In this document: positions 10,303-20,808 of the stretch, piece after piece
Numbering within the stretch: the stretch's first letter is position 1
How the letters are laid out: the number at the start of each line of letters is the position of its first letter
Origin: Bacteroidales bacterium
Lineage (GTDB): Bacteria > Bacteroidota > Bacteroidia > Bacteroidales > Bacteroidaceae
Direction: 5' to 3'
Assembly: GCA_015060885.1 (NCBI GenBank)
Contig: SUXO01000011.1
Location: 1 to 57,229, forward strand
Length of the DNA stretch: 57,229 bases
Notes under the pieces: model-generated
Databases searched by the model: none
What the model saw: only the letters and a program-made list of their open reading frames with translations
What the model was told of the DNA's origin: nothing
Made by a program: the position numbers and the translations under genes

Positions 10303-11456
10303 TATCTTATATTCTCTTTTATGCGGCGTGTCTCTTTCTCCAAATAGGCATCGGCGAGCATCAGTACCTCGTCGGCAATCTCCTGTGCGGCATTGGGTTT
10401 TGCCATCTTCTCTATGTTCTCTTCAAGGGTTGCGAGTTTCGCATCATCCGTCACGGTCTCAACAGCAGTTTTAAGCAGCTCTTCATTGGCCTTTGCATCG
10501 GCAACATAAATTGCGGCATTTTTCTCGACCAGTGCCATAGCGTTCTTTGTCTGGTGGTCCTCCGACACGTTGGGCGACGGTACCAGAATTACCGCCTTGC
10601 CCAGGAGTGCAAATTCGGAAATGGAGCCGGCACCGGCACGCGACACCACAAGGTTGGCTGCACTGAGGGCGTTTGCCATATTGCTCACAAAGTCGGTTAT
10701 TGTAAGGTTGTCGGGTTTGCCGGCTTTTGCGGCACGTTCCACCATCTCCTCATAATACAGCTTGCCCGTCTGCCACACGAACTGTATGTCGGGGTTGGCC
10801 TTTATTATATCAAGGTTATTTACAATGCTCTCGTTTATGCTGCGCGCACCCAGGCTGCCGCCCACGATGAGCACACAACGCTTTTCGGGGTCGAGGTTCA
10901 TCTCCTTCATTGCAGCTATGCGGTTGGTGCGCATATCGAGAAGGGCCTGGCGCACAGGGTTTCCTGTGAGTTTCAGTTTCTCGTGGGGGAAGAAACGTTC
11001 CATACCTTCGTAGGCAACGCAAATCATCTTTGCCTTCTTGGCAAGAATTTTATTTGTGACACCGGCGTATGAGTTCTGCTCCTGAATAAGAGTGGGAATG
11101 TTCATGCTTGCTGCCATTTTGAGTGTGGGCCCGCTGGCATATCCGCCCACTCCCACAGCCACCTGCGGTGCAAACTCCTTTATAACCTTCTTTGCCATAC
11201 GCTGGCTTTTGAGTATGAGCCACAGCACTCTTATGTTCTTCCACAAGTGCTTGCGGTCGAAGCCGGCAATGGGTAATCCCACAATGTCATATCCTGCCGC
11301 AGGAACGCGCTGCATTTCCATACGGTTGTCGGCACCTACAAACAGAATTTTTGCGTTGGGATGCTTGCTTTTTATGGCATCGGCAATGGAGAGTGCGGGG
11401 AATATGTGTCCGCCCGTTCCTCCTCCGCTGATAATGATTCTATACTCCTTCTTCAT
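10302..11456 (-). CDS. murG: Undecaprenyl-PP-MurNAc-pentapeptide GlcNAc transferase
   Basis: MurG converts lipid I to lipid II at the inner face of the membrane. The 384-residue GT-B enzyme starts with the loop SGGGTGGHIFPALSIA and has the second loop GGSLGARSIN near residue 199 and the UDP-GlcNAc site ISRAGAGSISEF-like stretch (VVSRAGAGSISEFA). It overlaps ftsW by 17 bp upstream and murC by one base downstream. Confidence 0.96.
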   Translation of the reverse strand: MKKEYRIIISGGGTGGHIFPALSIADAIKSKHPNAKILFVGADNRMEMQRVPAAGYDIVGLPIAGFDRKHLWKNIRVLWLILKSQRMAKKVIKEFAPQVAVGVGGYASGPTLKMAASMNIPTLIQEQNSYAGVTNKILAKKAKMICVAYEGMERFFPHEKLKLTGNPVRQALLDMRTNRIAAMKEMNLDPEKRCVLIVGGSLGARSINESIVNNLDIIKANPDIQFVWQTGKLYYEEMVERAAKAGKPDNLTITDFVSNMANALSAANLVVSRAGAGSISEFALLGKAVILVPSPNVSEDHQTKNAMALVEKNAAIYVADAKANEELLKTAVETVTDDAKLATLEENIEKMAKPNAAQEIADEVLMLADAYLEKETRRIKENIR

Positions 11457-12723
11457 AATTCACTCGGTTTATGTTTTCTATTTCGCTGCTTGCGGTCTTC
11501 TCGCTGTGTGTGCCTTCGGCAGCGGTGGTTGTGTTATTGTTGCTGAGTCGTTTTACATAGCGGCTTATACTCAGTATTATGCCAATGTAAACACAATTTA
11601 TGAGTATCGATGTTCCTCCCTGGCTCACAAGCGGCAGCGGCTGTCCGGTAACGAGCCCGCCAACCGATATCATCATATGCAGCAGTGCCTGCACGGTTAT
11701 AATCATTCCAATACCCATAATGAGAAAAGCCGGGTAGGGGTCCTCGCACTTCGCGGCAATGGCACCGCAACGGTAGAGTATGGTGAGGTATAACATTATG
11801 ACAATGAACCCTCCTATGAGCCCTAACTCTTCAATGATAATGGCGAAGATAAAGTCGGAGTAGGCGTGAGGTATGAAATCGCGCTGTACCGAATTGCCGG
11901 GCCCTTTGCCAACGAGCCCGCTCGATGCGATGGCAATGCTTGCGTATGTACGTTGCTCGTTTCCGCTTATCACATAGTCCTTGGGCTTTACAGGGCCTTT
12001 GGAGTCGAACACGTCGCGTATTCGGTTTTTCCAGGTAAGTGCCTTGCTGTGTATCTTGCGTTCCCATCCGGCTCCATTCTCCCCAATCTTGTCGGGTGTG
12101 AGCATCAAAAGTGATGTGGATGTAATTCCAATGAGCAACACCACCCCGGCAAGGCCCAACAGGTGTTTCCAGTAGACACGGCCTATAAACATCATAAGGA
12201 ATACCGTGAACGCTATAATAACCACTGTCGACAGGTTTTCCAGGAGAATGAAGAAACTGGGTACGGCACACAGGATAAGTATCTTCTTCATCGCTTTAAG
12301 GTCGGTGCCGTTTTCGGTCTGCGATTTTGCGAGTACCAATGCGGTGACCATCACTATACCCATTTTGGCAATCTCCATAGGCTGGAATGTCACTCCGCAT
12401 ATATTCACCCATCGGGCACTGTCGTTGTATGTCTCACCGCCTATAAGGGCCCAGATGAGCAGTATCACACCACCGCCGTAAATGAAATAGGAAAAGTCCC
12501 TTATCCACGATATTTTCATATTGTGTATGAACCACACGATGCCCGCACCCGCAAAGAGAAACATTGCGTGTTTTGTAATGGGCTGCCAATAGTTGTGTGT
12601 TTCGTATGTCTGTCGGCTCAATGCGCTGAACACCTCGACCAACGACAGCGAACATAGCAGAAAGAATATTATCCAAATAATCTTGTCGCCCTTGAAAATC
12701 CTTCGTGTAATACCTTTTCCCAT
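11440..12723 (-). CDS. ftsW: Peptidoglycan glycosyltransferase FtsW
   Basis: FtsW is the SEDS-family polymerase that works with FtsI at the septum. The 427-residue protein has about ten hydrophobic segments and the conserved loop HAYSDFIFAIIIEELGLIGG. A further marker is GLVTGQPLPLVSQGGTS near the end. The C-terminal tail after about residue 390 is polar and not conserved. It lies 8 bp after murD and overlaps the start of murG. Confidence 0.95.
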   Translation of the reverse strand: MGKGITRRIFKGDKIIWIIFFLLCSLSLVEVFSALSRQTYETHNYWQPITKHAMFLFAGAGIVWFIHNMKISWIRDFSYFIYGGGVILLIWALIGGETYNDSARWVNICGVTFQPMEIAKMGIVMVTALVLAKSQTENGTDLKAMKKILILCAVPSFFILLENLSTVVIIAFTVFLMMFIGRVYWKHLLGLAGVVLLIGITSTSLLMLTPDKIGENGAGWERKIHSKALTWKNRIRDVFDSKGPVKPKDYVISGNEQRTYASIAIASSGLVGKGPGNSVQRDFIPHAYSDFIFAIIIEELGLIGGFIVIMLYLTILYRCGAIAAKCEDPYPAFLIMGIGMIITVQALLHMMISVGGLVTGQPLPLVSQGGTSILINCVYIGIILSISRYVKRLSNNNTTTAAEGTHSEKTASSEIENINRVNYEEGV

Positions 12724-12731
12724 TTCTCCTT

Positions 12732-14063
12732 TTACAATTTACAAACAAGTTCCTTGAATTGTGTGCCACGGTCCTCGTAACTCTTGAAGAGGTCGAAGCT
12801 TGCGCAGCAGGGGCTTAACAATACCGTTTCGCCGCTTTTCGCCATTTTGTATGCCGCATCCACACACTCCTGCATAGAGTGGGTGTCGGCAATGGGCAGC
12901 CCGAACCCGCCGAAGAAACCGTGCAGTTTCGCATTGTCGGCTCCCAGGAATATGAGCCCGCTGCACTTCTCCTTCACAAGGTCGGCAATCTCGCTGTAAT
13001 CGTTGCCTTTGTCCTTGCCGCCGAGTATGAGTACGGTCTTTGTCTTCATACTCTGCAAGGCATACCAGCAGCTGTTCACGTTTGTAGCCTTCGAGTCGTT
13101 TATGTATTCTACACCCTTTACTTTGGCAACCTTCTCCAAGCGATGCTCCACGCCTGTGAAACTGCTCAAAGCCTCTTTTATGGTCTCTTTGCGTATTCCT
13201 GCCACATTGGCCGAAATTCCGGCAGCCATTGAGTTGTACAGGTTGTGTTTGCCTGTTAGTGCAAGCTCTTCGAGTTCCATATTGAACGGTACCGGCTCGG
13301 TGAATACCAGTCTGTGCTCCTCGGTATATGCACCCAACCCTTCGCTCTTCTCCTCGGCAAAGGGGTAGAGTTTGCCGTGGCTGTATTTCGGCAGTTCGTT
13401 CTTTATAATAGGGTCATCGTTCCAGAATACAAAAGCATCGTCCTGTTGCTGGTTTTGCAGTATTCGCATCTTGGCATCGACATACTTCTGCATATCGTGT
13501 TCGTAGCGGTCGAGGTGGTCGGGTGTAATGTTCATGAGCACCGCAACGTTGGCGCGGAACTCATACATATTGTCGAGTTGGAAACTGCTCAATTCCACAA
13601 TGTAGTAATCCTTGTCGTCCTCGGCTACCTGCAAGGCAAGGCTGTTGCCAATGTTGCCGGCAAGCCCCACGTTGAGCCCGGCTTCGCGGAATATGTGGTA
13701 GATGAGCGATGTTGTGGTGGTCTTTCCGTTACTGCCTGTGATGCATATCATCTTGGCATTGGTGTATCGGCCGGCAAACTCAATCTCCGAGATTATGGGT
13801 ATTCCGGCGTTCTTTATCTTTACAATTATGGGTGCCTCGTGGGGAATTCCGGGGCTCTTGATTACCTCGGCCGCCGCAAGAATCACATCCTCGCTGTGGC
13901 GTTTCTCCTCCCAGCGTATGCCGTAACTGTCGAGCATCTCTTTATACTTGTCGGTAATGGCACCGTAGTCCGACACAAAAACATCGAACCCCAGTTTACG
14001 GGCAAGTACGGCTGCACCGCAACCGCTTTCGCCGGCTCCCAATATTACAATTCTCTTCTCCAT
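12732..14063 (-). CDS. murD: UDP-MurNAc-L-alanine--D-glutamate ligase
   Basis: MurD adds D-Glu to UDP-MurNAc-L-Ala. The 443-residue protein shows an N-terminal GAGESGCGAAVLA loop, the P-loop ITGSNGKTTTTSL near residue 110, the NITPDHLDRY block and the C-terminal domain motif NDSKATNVNS. It is followed after 8 bp by ftsW and preceded after 3 bp by mraY. Confidence 0.96.
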   Translation of the reverse strand: MEKRIVILGAGESGCGAAVLARKLGFDVFVSDYGAITDKYKEMLDSYGIRWEEKRHSEDVILAAAEVIKSPGIPHEAPIIVKIKNAGIPIISEIEFAGRYTNAKMICITGSNGKTTTTSLIYHIFREAGLNVGLAGNIGNSLALQVAEDDKDYYIVELSSFQLDNMYEFRANVAVLMNITPDHLDRYEHDMQKYVDAKMRILQNQQQDDAFVFWNDDPIIKNELPKYSHGKLYPFAEEKSEGLGAYTEEHRLVFTEPVPFNMELEELALTGKHNLYNSMAAGISANVAGIRKETIKEALSSFTGVEHRLEKVAKVKGVEYINDSKATNVNSCWYALQSMKTKTVLILGGKDKGNDYSEIADLVKEKCSGLIFLGADNAKLHGFFGGFGLPIADTHSMQECVDAAYKMAKSGETVLLSPCCASFDLFKSYEDRGTQFKELVCKL

Positions 14064-14066
14064 TCT

Positions 14067-15323
14067 TTATCGTACCTTTAATGTCATAAGTGTGATTGCC
14101 GCCATAATAATGGTTACAATCCAGAAACGTACTGTCACTTTTGCTTCGTGCATAGGCCTTTTGGGCCCTTTGAACATATAGCTGCACTCCTTGTCGAGCT
14201 TTTCGTCGGCGATGGTGTAGTGGTGGTGCAGGGGAGTGCAGCGGAACAGCCTTTGCTTTATGCCGCGTTTCTTCCCGCGCTTGAAGTAGGCCACCTGGGC
14301 CATTACCGAAAGGTTCTCTACAACAAATATACCGCACAACAGCACCAGCAATATCTCTTTGTGAATGAGTATTGCCACCACTGCTATGATACCGCCGATA
14401 GTGAGGCTGCCTGTGTCGCCCATAAACACCTGTGCGGGGAACGAGTTGTACCACAGGAAACCAATGAGCGCGCCAATGAATGCGAATGTGAATATAACCA
14501 CCTCCTCGCTTCCCGGCAGGTACATTATATTAAGGTATTCGGCCCAGTTCACGTGGCTCGACACATAGGCGAGTATGGCAAGCGTAACTCCAATTATGGC
14601 TGCATTCCCGGCGAGCATTCCGTCCATTCCGTCATTCAGGTTGGCACCGTTGGACACGGCTGTTACAATGAAAATGGTAACAACAACGAAAAGCACCCAG
14701 CCGGCGGCGTTGGCGTGTTTGCCACAGAATGCCATAATGTCGTTGTAGCCGAGGTTGTGGTTCTTTATGAACGGGATGGTGGTCTTGTTCAGCTTTTCGG
14801 GTTTGCTGCGGTGCTGCACCTCTACGGTGTTGTTTACCTGCACCGAAACGTTCTCTCTCATCACGGCCTGCGGGCTCAAATAGAGTGTAAGGCCTATGAG
14901 CAGTCCGAGCCCCACCTGTGAAACAACCTTTATCTTGCCTGGGATACCGTCTTTGTTCTTCTTGAAGGTCTTTATATAGTCGTCGGCAAATCCCACACAG
15001 CCCAGCCACAGGGTTGTCACCAGCAGCAGTATCATATACACGTTGCCCAGGCGGCCTATCAGCAGGCAGGGTATAACCACAGCAACGATTATAATGAGCC
15101 CACCCATTGTGGGTACACCCACTTTAAGATTGTTCTTGTCGAGGTCGCGCAGTGTTTCCGAAATCTGTCTTTTCTTGAAGAAACGTATGAAATACTCTCC
15201 GAATATGGTCGATATGAGCAGTGCAAGCACTATCGCCATAAGTGCCCTGAACGAGGTGTAACCGAAAAGTCGTGCTCCGGGTACTTCGGCCTCCTGTAAG
15301 AATTTGAAAAGGTAGTACAGCAT
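14067..15323 (-). CDS. mraY: Phospho-MurNAc-pentapeptide transferase
   Basis: MraY makes lipid I by moving phospho-MurNAc-pentapeptide to undecaprenyl phosphate. The 418-residue membrane protein shows PTMGGLIII near residue 72, FADDYIKTFKKNKDG near residue 111, NDGMDGMLAG near residue 232 and a late HHHYT. It is longer than the roughly 360 residues of E. coli MraY because of an extra stretch between about residues 150 and 205, a common feature of Bacteroidota MraY as far as I know. Confidence 0.95.
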   Translation of the reverse strand: MLYYLFKFLQEAEVPGARLFGYTSFRALMAIVLALLISTIFGEYFIRFFKKRQISETLRDLDKNNLKVGVPTMGGLIIIVAVVIPCLLIGRLGNVYMILLLVTTLWLGCVGFADDYIKTFKKNKDGIPGKIKVVSQVGLGLLIGLTLYLSPQAVMRENVSVQVNNTVEVQHRSKPEKLNKTTIPFIKNHNLGYNDIMAFCGKHANAAGWVLFVVVTIFIVTAVSNGANLNDGMDGMLAGNAAIIGVTLAILAYVSSHVNWAEYLNIMYLPGSEEVVIFTFAFIGALIGFLWYNSFPAQVFMGDTGSLTIGGIIAVVAILIHKEILLVLLCGIFVVENLSVMAQVAYFKRGKKRGIKQRLFRCTPLHHHYTIADEKLDKECSYMFKGPKRPMHEAKVTVRFWIVTIIMAAITLMTLKVR

Positions 15324-15337
15324 TTCTCCTTAATATA

Positions 15338-16795
15338 TTATATGATATTGAAAATTTCCTTCACCACCTCCTTGTCGTCGAAGTGATGCTTCACGCCCTT
15401 TACATCCTGGTAGTTCTCGTGCCCTTTGCCGGCAATAACCACCACGTCGCCCTTTTGTGCCAGTGCGCAGGCTGTTCTTATGGCTTCCTTGCGGTCGACT
15501 ATTGAGATTACACTCTTTTTCTGCTCGTCGGTGAGCCCGGCAAGCATATCGTTGATAATATCCTGCGGCTCCTCGAAACGGGGGTTGTCCGAAGTTATGA
15601 TAACCCTGTTGCTTCCCTTCACGGCTTCCTGTGCCATAATGGGGCGTTTGCCCTTGTCGCGGTTGCCGCCGGCACCCACAACGGTTATTATCTGTCCGCG
15701 GCCGCGCAGCACCTCGTTCACTGTACCCAGCACATTCTTTATTGCATCGGGGGTGTGGGCATAATCGACAATAGCCGAAACGCCCTCCTTCGAGTGAATA
15801 GCCTCGAAACGGCCCGAAACAGGTCTTAATGTGCTCAAAACGCGCAACACCTCGCCCGGCTCCTTGCCCAGCTCCACGGCTGCACCGTAGATGGCAAGCA
15901 GGTTGCTCACGTTGAAACGGCCTGTAAGCGGTGTGGCGAACTCGCAGTTGTTGAACTCCAATATCATACCGTCGAGATGTGTCTCCACTATGCGGCCCTT
16001 GTAGTCGCACAGCATACGGGTGGAGTATTTCTTAATATCGGCTCTGGTGTTCTGTACCATCACAGGGCCGTTCTTGTCATCGATATTCGTTATTGCAAAC
16101 GCATCGCGGGGGAGTGCGTCGAAGAAACTCTTTTTGCATTTGAGATAGTTCTCCATTGTTTCGTGGAAGTCGATGTGGTCGCGTGTGAGGTTCGTGAATA
16201 TACCTCCTGCAAATGTGAGCCCGCCCACGCGCTCCTGTGCAAGGGCGTGTGAACTCACCTCCATAAATGCATACTCGCAGCCCTCGTCGGCCATCGCTCC
16301 CAACAGGCGGTTAAGGTTTATTGCATCGGGTGTGGTGTGGGTCGACGGGTAAGCTTTCCCGTCGATGTAATTGCACACCGTTGACAGAAGGCCGCATTTG
16401 TGTCCCATTTCGCGGAACAGTTCATAGAGCAATGTGGCAATTGTGGTCTTGCCGTTTGTGCCGGTCACTCCCACGAGTTTCAGTTTCTGTGTGGGGTTGC
16501 CGTAGAATGTTGTGGCAAGCTGCCCGCACACGCTCTGTGCGTTGTTTATCTGTATATAGGCAATTTCGGGGTTCAGTTGCTGCGGCATTGTTTCGCACAC
16601 TATTGCAACTGCGCCCTTCTCCTCGGCCGATGCTATGTACTGGTGCCCGTCGACCTGCGTGCCGCGCATAGCTATGAACATATCGCCCTGTTGCACTTGT
16701 CGCGAGTCGATATTCACGCCTGTAACATCGGGCTCCTCTTTGGGAAGCACGATGCGGCTGTATTGTATGTTCTTTATAAGTTCGTTTAATCTCAT
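15338..16795 (-). CDS. murE: UDP-MurNAc-tripeptide synthetase (meso-DAP type)
   Basis: MurE adds the third amino acid of the peptidoglycan stem. The 485-residue protein has the P-loop [14 protein letters not shown] near residue 111, the block [13 protein letters not shown], and [10 protein letters not shown] near residue 400. The DNPR motif marks enzymes that use meso-diaminopimelate rather than lysine. It lies 6 bp after ftsI and 14 bp before mraY. Confidence 0.96.
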   Translation of the reverse strand: MRLNELIKNIQYSRIVLPKEEPDVTGVNIDSRQVQQGDMFIAMRGTQVDGHQYIASAEEKGAVAIVCETMPQQLNPEIAYIQINNAQSVCGQLATTFYGNPTQKLKLVGVTGTNGKTTIATLLYELFREMGHKCGLLSTVCNYIDGKAYPSTHTTPDAINLNRLLGAMADEGCEYAFMEVSSHALAQERVGGLTFAGGIFTNLTRDHIDFHETMENYLKCKKSFFDALPRDAFAITNIDDKNGPVMVQNTRADIKKYSTRMLCDYKGRIVETHLDGMILEFNNCEFATPLTGRFNVSNLLAIYGAAVELGKEPGEVLRVLSTLRPVSGRFEAIHSKEGVSAIVDYAHTPDAIKNVLGTVNEVLRGRGQIITVVGAGGNRDKGKRPIMAQEAVKGSNRVIITSDNPRFEEPQDIINDMLAGLTDEQKKSVISIVDRKEAIRTACALAQKGDVVVIAGKGHENYQDVKGVKHHFDDKEVVKEIFNII

Positions 16796-16801
16796 ATATT
16801 G

Positions 16802-19033
16802 TTATGGTTTAAGAGTAAGTGTTATGTGTGCCCCTTTGTGTGTCTTGGTGCCGGCCTTTATGCTCTGCGATGTTACATGCCCGTATCCGTTGAGGCTTGT
16901 TTTGAGCCCGGCCCGTTTCATAAGGTACACGGCATCCTTTGCGCCCATCCCTGCAACATCGGGTACAATGCCGTCGTCGGTGTCGATAACGCTGAATGTT
17001 ACGCTGTTGCTGTCTTTCTTTATCTTTCCCCACTCGGCCTCGTCGTCATCGTACGAAGTGTCGTAGTTATTCTCAATGTTTATGCCCATTTCATCGAGCA
17101 GATAGCTCATTGAGTTCAGGTTGCCGTTCTTTATGGAGGGCAGCAGACTGTTTATGGTATCCTTGCCGCTTTCAAGCGGTTGCCTTTCATACTTTGCCAT
17201 AACCTTTTCGGCAATCTCCTTGAACACGCAGCCCGATGTCATACCGCCCGAACGTGGAGGTTTGTTGTTCACAATCTGCACAATGCAGGTGTATTGCGGT
17301 TTGTCGGCGGGGAAGAAACCGCAGAAACTCAAAAGGTTCTCCAACGGCAGGTAGTCGTAGCTGCCGTTCTTCGATATGCGTGCCGTGCCGGTCTTTCCTG
17401 CCGAAACGAAGTTTGCGGTCTTGGCCCGGCTTCCGGTTCCGTCTTTTGCATTTACCACCTCAATGAGCATATTGGTGAGTGCTTTCACTGTGGAGTCGGA
17501 AAGGGCGTTCTCCTTTATAATCTCGTTCTTGAACTCCTCGATAACCTCACCGTCTTTAAGCACCGCTTTCACGAGGCGCGGTTTCATAAAATCACCCCCG
17601 TTGGCAATGGTGTTGTAGAAGGCTACCATATTTATGGATGTCATCATCGACGAGTAACCGTACGAGAGCGACACAAGGTCTATCGGTGCCCACCTCTTTT
17701 GCGAAGGGTTGGCATAGTAGGGTGTGGGCTCGCCGGCTATGAGCTTGAAGTTTGTGCGCATTCCAAGTTCTTGCAGCTTGTCGGTAAACACCTGTGGCCT
17801 GTTCTTGAACCCGCGTGTCACAATCTCGCCCATACCAATGTTCGAAGAGTACTTCAACACCTCGGTCATTGTATAGTGTGTGCCGTCGCCCTCTTTTGGC
17901 TTGCGGCTGTCTTCAATAGGCCTTCCCTTCTTTCCAAAGCCGAAGCTGCCGTTGTGGTGCGGCACCGAGTCGTTGGGCTTCACGGCACCCGCTTCGAGTG
18001 CGGCGGCAAGTGCCACGGTCTTGAATATGGAGCCGGGCTCCATAAGGTTGCACAAGGCCAGGTTGGCGGTCTGCGTGTGCTTTGTCTGCTCGTTTGTCTC
18101 TATGTATATGCCGTCATTTACTTTGGCAAGGTTTACAATGGCTTTTATATCTCCGCTTTTGGCCTCCATAAGTATGGCCCAACCCGAAAGCGCATCAATC
18201 TCCGTGAGCTTGCTGCGCAGTGCCTTTTCGCAGATGTCCTGCATTTCAATGTTCAGTGTGGTCTGTATGTCCACGCCGTTTATTGCCGGCGACTCCACTT
18301 TCAGGTTCGACTTCTCCTTTCTTCCCACTCCGTCCTTTCCGCGCAGCAGCGAGTCGTACATATTCTCAATGCCGTAGCTTACATTGAACTTCTTTCCGCT
18401 CTTGTTCTCGCTTGCCACAATGTCGCCGAGCGTGCTCTTCGCAAGTGAGCCGAAGATTTTCTTACGGTCGATGAAGTCGTTGGCAATGAGTCCCGAATAG
18501 GCCGACGAGAGCGACATTATGGGGAGTTTCTTAATCTCCTTGTACTGCGAGTAGTTTATGTACATGGGGCCGGGGCATAAAGGATACTTTCTGCGTCCTT
18601 TGCCTTTCGAACGGTTAATTTCAAGCCCCTTTCTCAAATGTGCCTCAAACTCGCCCGCGCTCCAACGGGGTAGTATTCGCGAGAGCCCCTTCGACAGTTC
18701 GGCAACATCGGCATTCCAAATGGAATCCTTCTCTTTACGCACTCTTCTTTCGGTTCTCTTGCTGTTGGGGTCGGTGTAGTCGAAGTCTATGAATATGCGG
18801 TATTTCACAAGGCTGCTCACCATTATCTCGCCGTTGTCGCTCAATATGTTGCCGCGCTTTGCAGGTATCTTCTGGTTGTATTTGAGCCCTCGCTCCCTTA
18901 TGGCGTTCCAGAAATCGCGTTCCTTGAACATCACAATGCCGGCTTTTACTATTATGACACCTCCCCAGATGCCGAACACAAGCAGCACCAGCAGGTTGAA
19001 ACGGAATATGATATCTTTTCTGAAATGGAACAT
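16802..19033 (-). CDS. ftsI: Septal transpeptidase (class B PBP, FtsI) with C-terminal PASTA domain
   Basis: This class B penicillin-binding protein crosslinks septal peptidoglycan. The 743-residue protein has an N-terminal anchor (about residues 10-32), a dimerisation region, then a transpeptidase domain. The domain carries SIFK (active serine, after MEPG), SSN and KTGT (in VSAGKTGTAR). A PASTA-like domain fills the last 65 residues (VPDVAGMGAKDAVYLMKRAG onwards). PASTA on a division PBP is usual in Bacteroidota. It lies 16 bp after the FtsL-like gene and 6 bp before murE. Confidence 0.94.
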   Translation of the reverse strand: MFHFRKDIIFRFNLLVLLVFGIWGGVIIVKAGIVMFKERDFWNAIRERGLKYNQKIPAKRGNILSDNGEIMVSSLVKYRIFIDFDYTDPNSKRTERRVRKEKDSIWNADVAELSKGLSRILPRWSAGEFEAHLRKGLEINRSKGKGRRKYPLCPGPMYINYSQYKEIKKLPIMSLSSAYSGLIANDFIDRKKIFGSLAKSTLGDIVASENKSGKKFNVSYGIENMYDSLLRGKDGVGRKEKSNLKVESPAINGVDIQTTLNIEMQDICEKALRSKLTEIDALSGWAILMEAKSGDIKAIVNLAKVNDGIYIETNEQTKHTQTANLALCNLMEPGSIFKTVALAAALEAGAVKPNDSVPHHNGSFGFGKKGRPIEDSRKPKEGDGTHYTMTEVLKYSSNIGMGEIVTRGFKNRPQVFTDKLQELGMRTNFKLIAGEPTPYYANPSQKRWAPIDLVSLSYGYSSMMTSINMVAFYNTIANGGDFMKPRLVKAVLKDGEVIEEFKNEIIKENALSDSTVKALTNMLIEVVNAKDGTGSRAKTANFVSAGKTGTARISKNGSYDYLPLENLLSFCGFFPADKPQYTCIVQIVNNKPPRSGGMTSGCVFKEIAEKVMAKYERQPLESGKDTINSLLPSIKNGNLNSMSYLLDEMGINIENNYDTSYDDDEAEWGKIKKDSNSVTFSVIDTDDGIVPDVAGMGAKDAVYLMKRAGLKTSLNGYGHVTSQSIKAGTKTHKGAHITLTLKP

Positions 19034-19049
19034 AGGGGTTGCGTGTGGG

Positions 19050-19388
19050 TTAATCTATTGAGTATGGTGGTTGTGTGGCTGTTTTCAGTTCGCTGTTGTT
19101 CTCCTGTATATATTTTTCTATGTGCGATTGCCGGCTCTTCTCCGAAAATTCGCTCTTTATGGTGAGCAGGTCGTATCGGAGGTCAATCCTCTCCTTTTTA
19201 AGCCTTTCAATCTCCCTTATCTCTTGCAGGAATGCGTATCGGTTGCTCACGTAGATGAAGGCATATATCACAATCATTCCAAGCAGCAGGGCATTGTTGA
19301 GGAACAAATCGCTGTTGAGGAACCTTCCGCCGAACAGCATTCCCATAAAACCACCTCTTTTTTTCTTCTTTTTATTGGTTTCGCTCAT
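19050..19388 (-). CDS. FtsL-like division protein
   Basis: The 112-residue protein has a basic N-terminus (NKKKKKRGG), one membrane segment at about residues 32-50, and a likely coiled coil after it (EIREIERLKKERIDLRYDLL). This topology and its place between rsmH and ftsI match the FtsL-like proteins of Bacteroidota, which would bridge FtsQ, FtsW and FtsI. Sequence conservation with FtsL of other phyla is weak. Confidence 0.85.
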   Translation of the reverse strand: MSETNKKKKKRGGFMGMLFGGRFLNSDLFLNNALLLGMIVIYAFIYVSNRYAFLQEIREIERLKKERIDLRYDLLTIKSEFSEKSRQSHIEKYIQENNSELKTATQPPYSID

Positions 19389-19391
19389 CTC

Positions 19392-20306
19392 TTATGCCTC
19401 CTCTTTCTTTATTGCAATTCTCAATTTCGCGCTTCGTGAGCGTGGGTTGCGCTCCTGCTCCTCGGCTGTGGGAACAATGACTTTCTGCATATCGAAGGGC
19501 GATTTCACCCTGCCGAAAAAGTCTTTTTCCACAACCCCCTCTATGTTGCCGCTCTTCATAAAATTCTTTACAAGGCGGTCTTCGAGCGAGTGGTATGTTA
19601 TCACCACAAGGCGGCCGCCCGGTTTCAGAACCTCACCGGCCTGTTGCAGCATCTCTTTAAGAGCCTCCATTTCGTGGTTTATCTCTATTCGCAGTGCCTG
19701 GAATATCTTTGCCAGTTCCTTTTTCTCGCGTTGGGGAGGGCAGAAGGGTTTTGACACCTCAATGAGGTCGCTCACCATACGGAACGGTTTCTGCGCTCTT
19801 CTCTTCACTATGGCACTTGCCAACTTGCGTGCGCAATTGAGCTCGCCATACAGCTTGAATATCTTTGCCAGCTCCTCCTCGGTGGCGTTGTTCAAGAGGT
19901 CGGCGGCAGTGTCGCCCCCTCGCTTGTTCATACGCATATCGAGCTGTGCATCGAAACGGAAGGAGAAACCGCGTGTCTCGTCGTCGAAGTGGTGCCCCGA
20001 CACTCCCAGGTCGGCAAGCAGGGCATCAATCTCCGTTGCATCGTGGTAACGCAGGAAATTGTAGAGGAAGCGGAAGTTGCCGCGCACAAACGTGAACCGC
20101 TTGTCGGTGGGGGCATTCTTTTCGGCATCCTCGTCCTGGTCGAAACTGTAAAGGTGTCCTTTGGCTCCCAGTCGCGACAGTATCTCGCGCGAGTGGCCGC
20201 CACCTCCGAAGGTGACATCCACGCAGATGTCGTTCTTTTCAATGAGCATTCCATCGACACTCTCTTTGAGCATCACCGGAGTGTGGTAAACAAGTTCTTC
20301 GCTCAT
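19392..20306 (-). CDS. rsmH: 16S rRNA (cytosine-1402 N4) methyltransferase
   Basis: RsmH (MraW) methylates C1402 of 16S rRNA with S-adenosylmethionine. The 304-residue product shows YHTPVMLKESVD at the N-terminus, the SAM motif VDVTFGGGGHSREIL, and GGRLVVITYHSLEDR near residue 245. I chose the ATG at 20306 because it matches the family start and overlaps the mraZ stop (ATGA). An upstream in-frame start at 20402 would lie inside mraZ. Confidence 0.95.
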   Translation of the reverse strand: MSEELVYHTPVMLKESVDGMLIEKNDICVDVTFGGGGHSREILSRLGAKGHLYSFDQDEDAEKNAPTDKRFTFVRGNFRFLYNFLRYHDATEIDALLADLGVSGHHFDDETRGFSFRFDAQLDMRMNKRGGDTAADLLNNATEEELAKIFKLYGELNCARKLASAIVKRRAQKPFRMVSDLIEVSKPFCPPQREKKELAKIFQALRIEINHEMEALKEMLQQAGEVLKPGGRLVVITYHSLEDRLVKNFMKSGNIEGVVEKDFFGRVKSPFDMQKVIVPTAEEQERNPRSRSAKLRIAIKKEEA

Positions 20307-20764
20307 AGCGCGCCTCCTTTCTCTGCTGTCATTATCTCTTCGAGCCCTCGGCTGAACTCCTCGGGGCTCATAAAGGGCTTGTCGAGTTTCTCTTTTGCCC
20401 AAATCTCAATGGTGTCGTCCATTCCAATGAAACGTACCTCCTGCTCAATGCCTGCCATCTGCATATATCGTTTGGGCAGCAGTATGCGGCCGTTGCTGTC
20501 GATGCGCAACTCCTCTACATCGGCCACGAACTGACGGAATATCATCTGGTGCCGTGCGTTCCATTTGTCGAGGCGGCTACGCAGCAGGTTCAGCTGCTCG
20601 TTCCAGCTGTCGAGCGGGTACAATACAAGGCAATCCTGGTAGACATCCTTGCGCAACATCACCACATCGCAAGCCCCGGCCTGCAATGTACGACGGAAAC
20701 AGGCGGGCAGGAACACCCTGCCTTTGTTGTCTGTCTTTGCCTCTATGTTGCCAATGAAACGCAT
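20303..20764 (-). CDS. mraZ: Transcriptional regulator MraZ
   Basis: MraZ is the first gene of the dcw cluster and, in studied bacteria, binds repeats in its own promoter to control the cluster. The 153-residue protein has two SpoVT/AbrB-like halves (FIGNIEAKTDNKGRVFLPA at the start; LRIDSNGRILLPKRYMQMAG near residue 90). The start at 20764 gives the family N-terminus (MRFIGN). A longer frame to 20827 would run through the operator. It overlaps rsmH by 4 bp. Confidence 0.95.
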   Translation of the reverse strand: MRFIGNIEAKTDNKGRVFLPACFRRTLQAGACDVVMLRKDVYQDCLVLYPLDSWNEQLNLLRSRLDKWNARHQMIFRQFVADVEELRIDSNGRILLPKRYMQMAGIEQEVRFIGMDDTIEIWAKEKLDKPFMSPEEFSRGLEEIMTAEKGGAL

Positions 20765-20808
20765 AAAATCTTGCCAATGTATATATTTCGCTTCAAAATT
20801 ACACAATT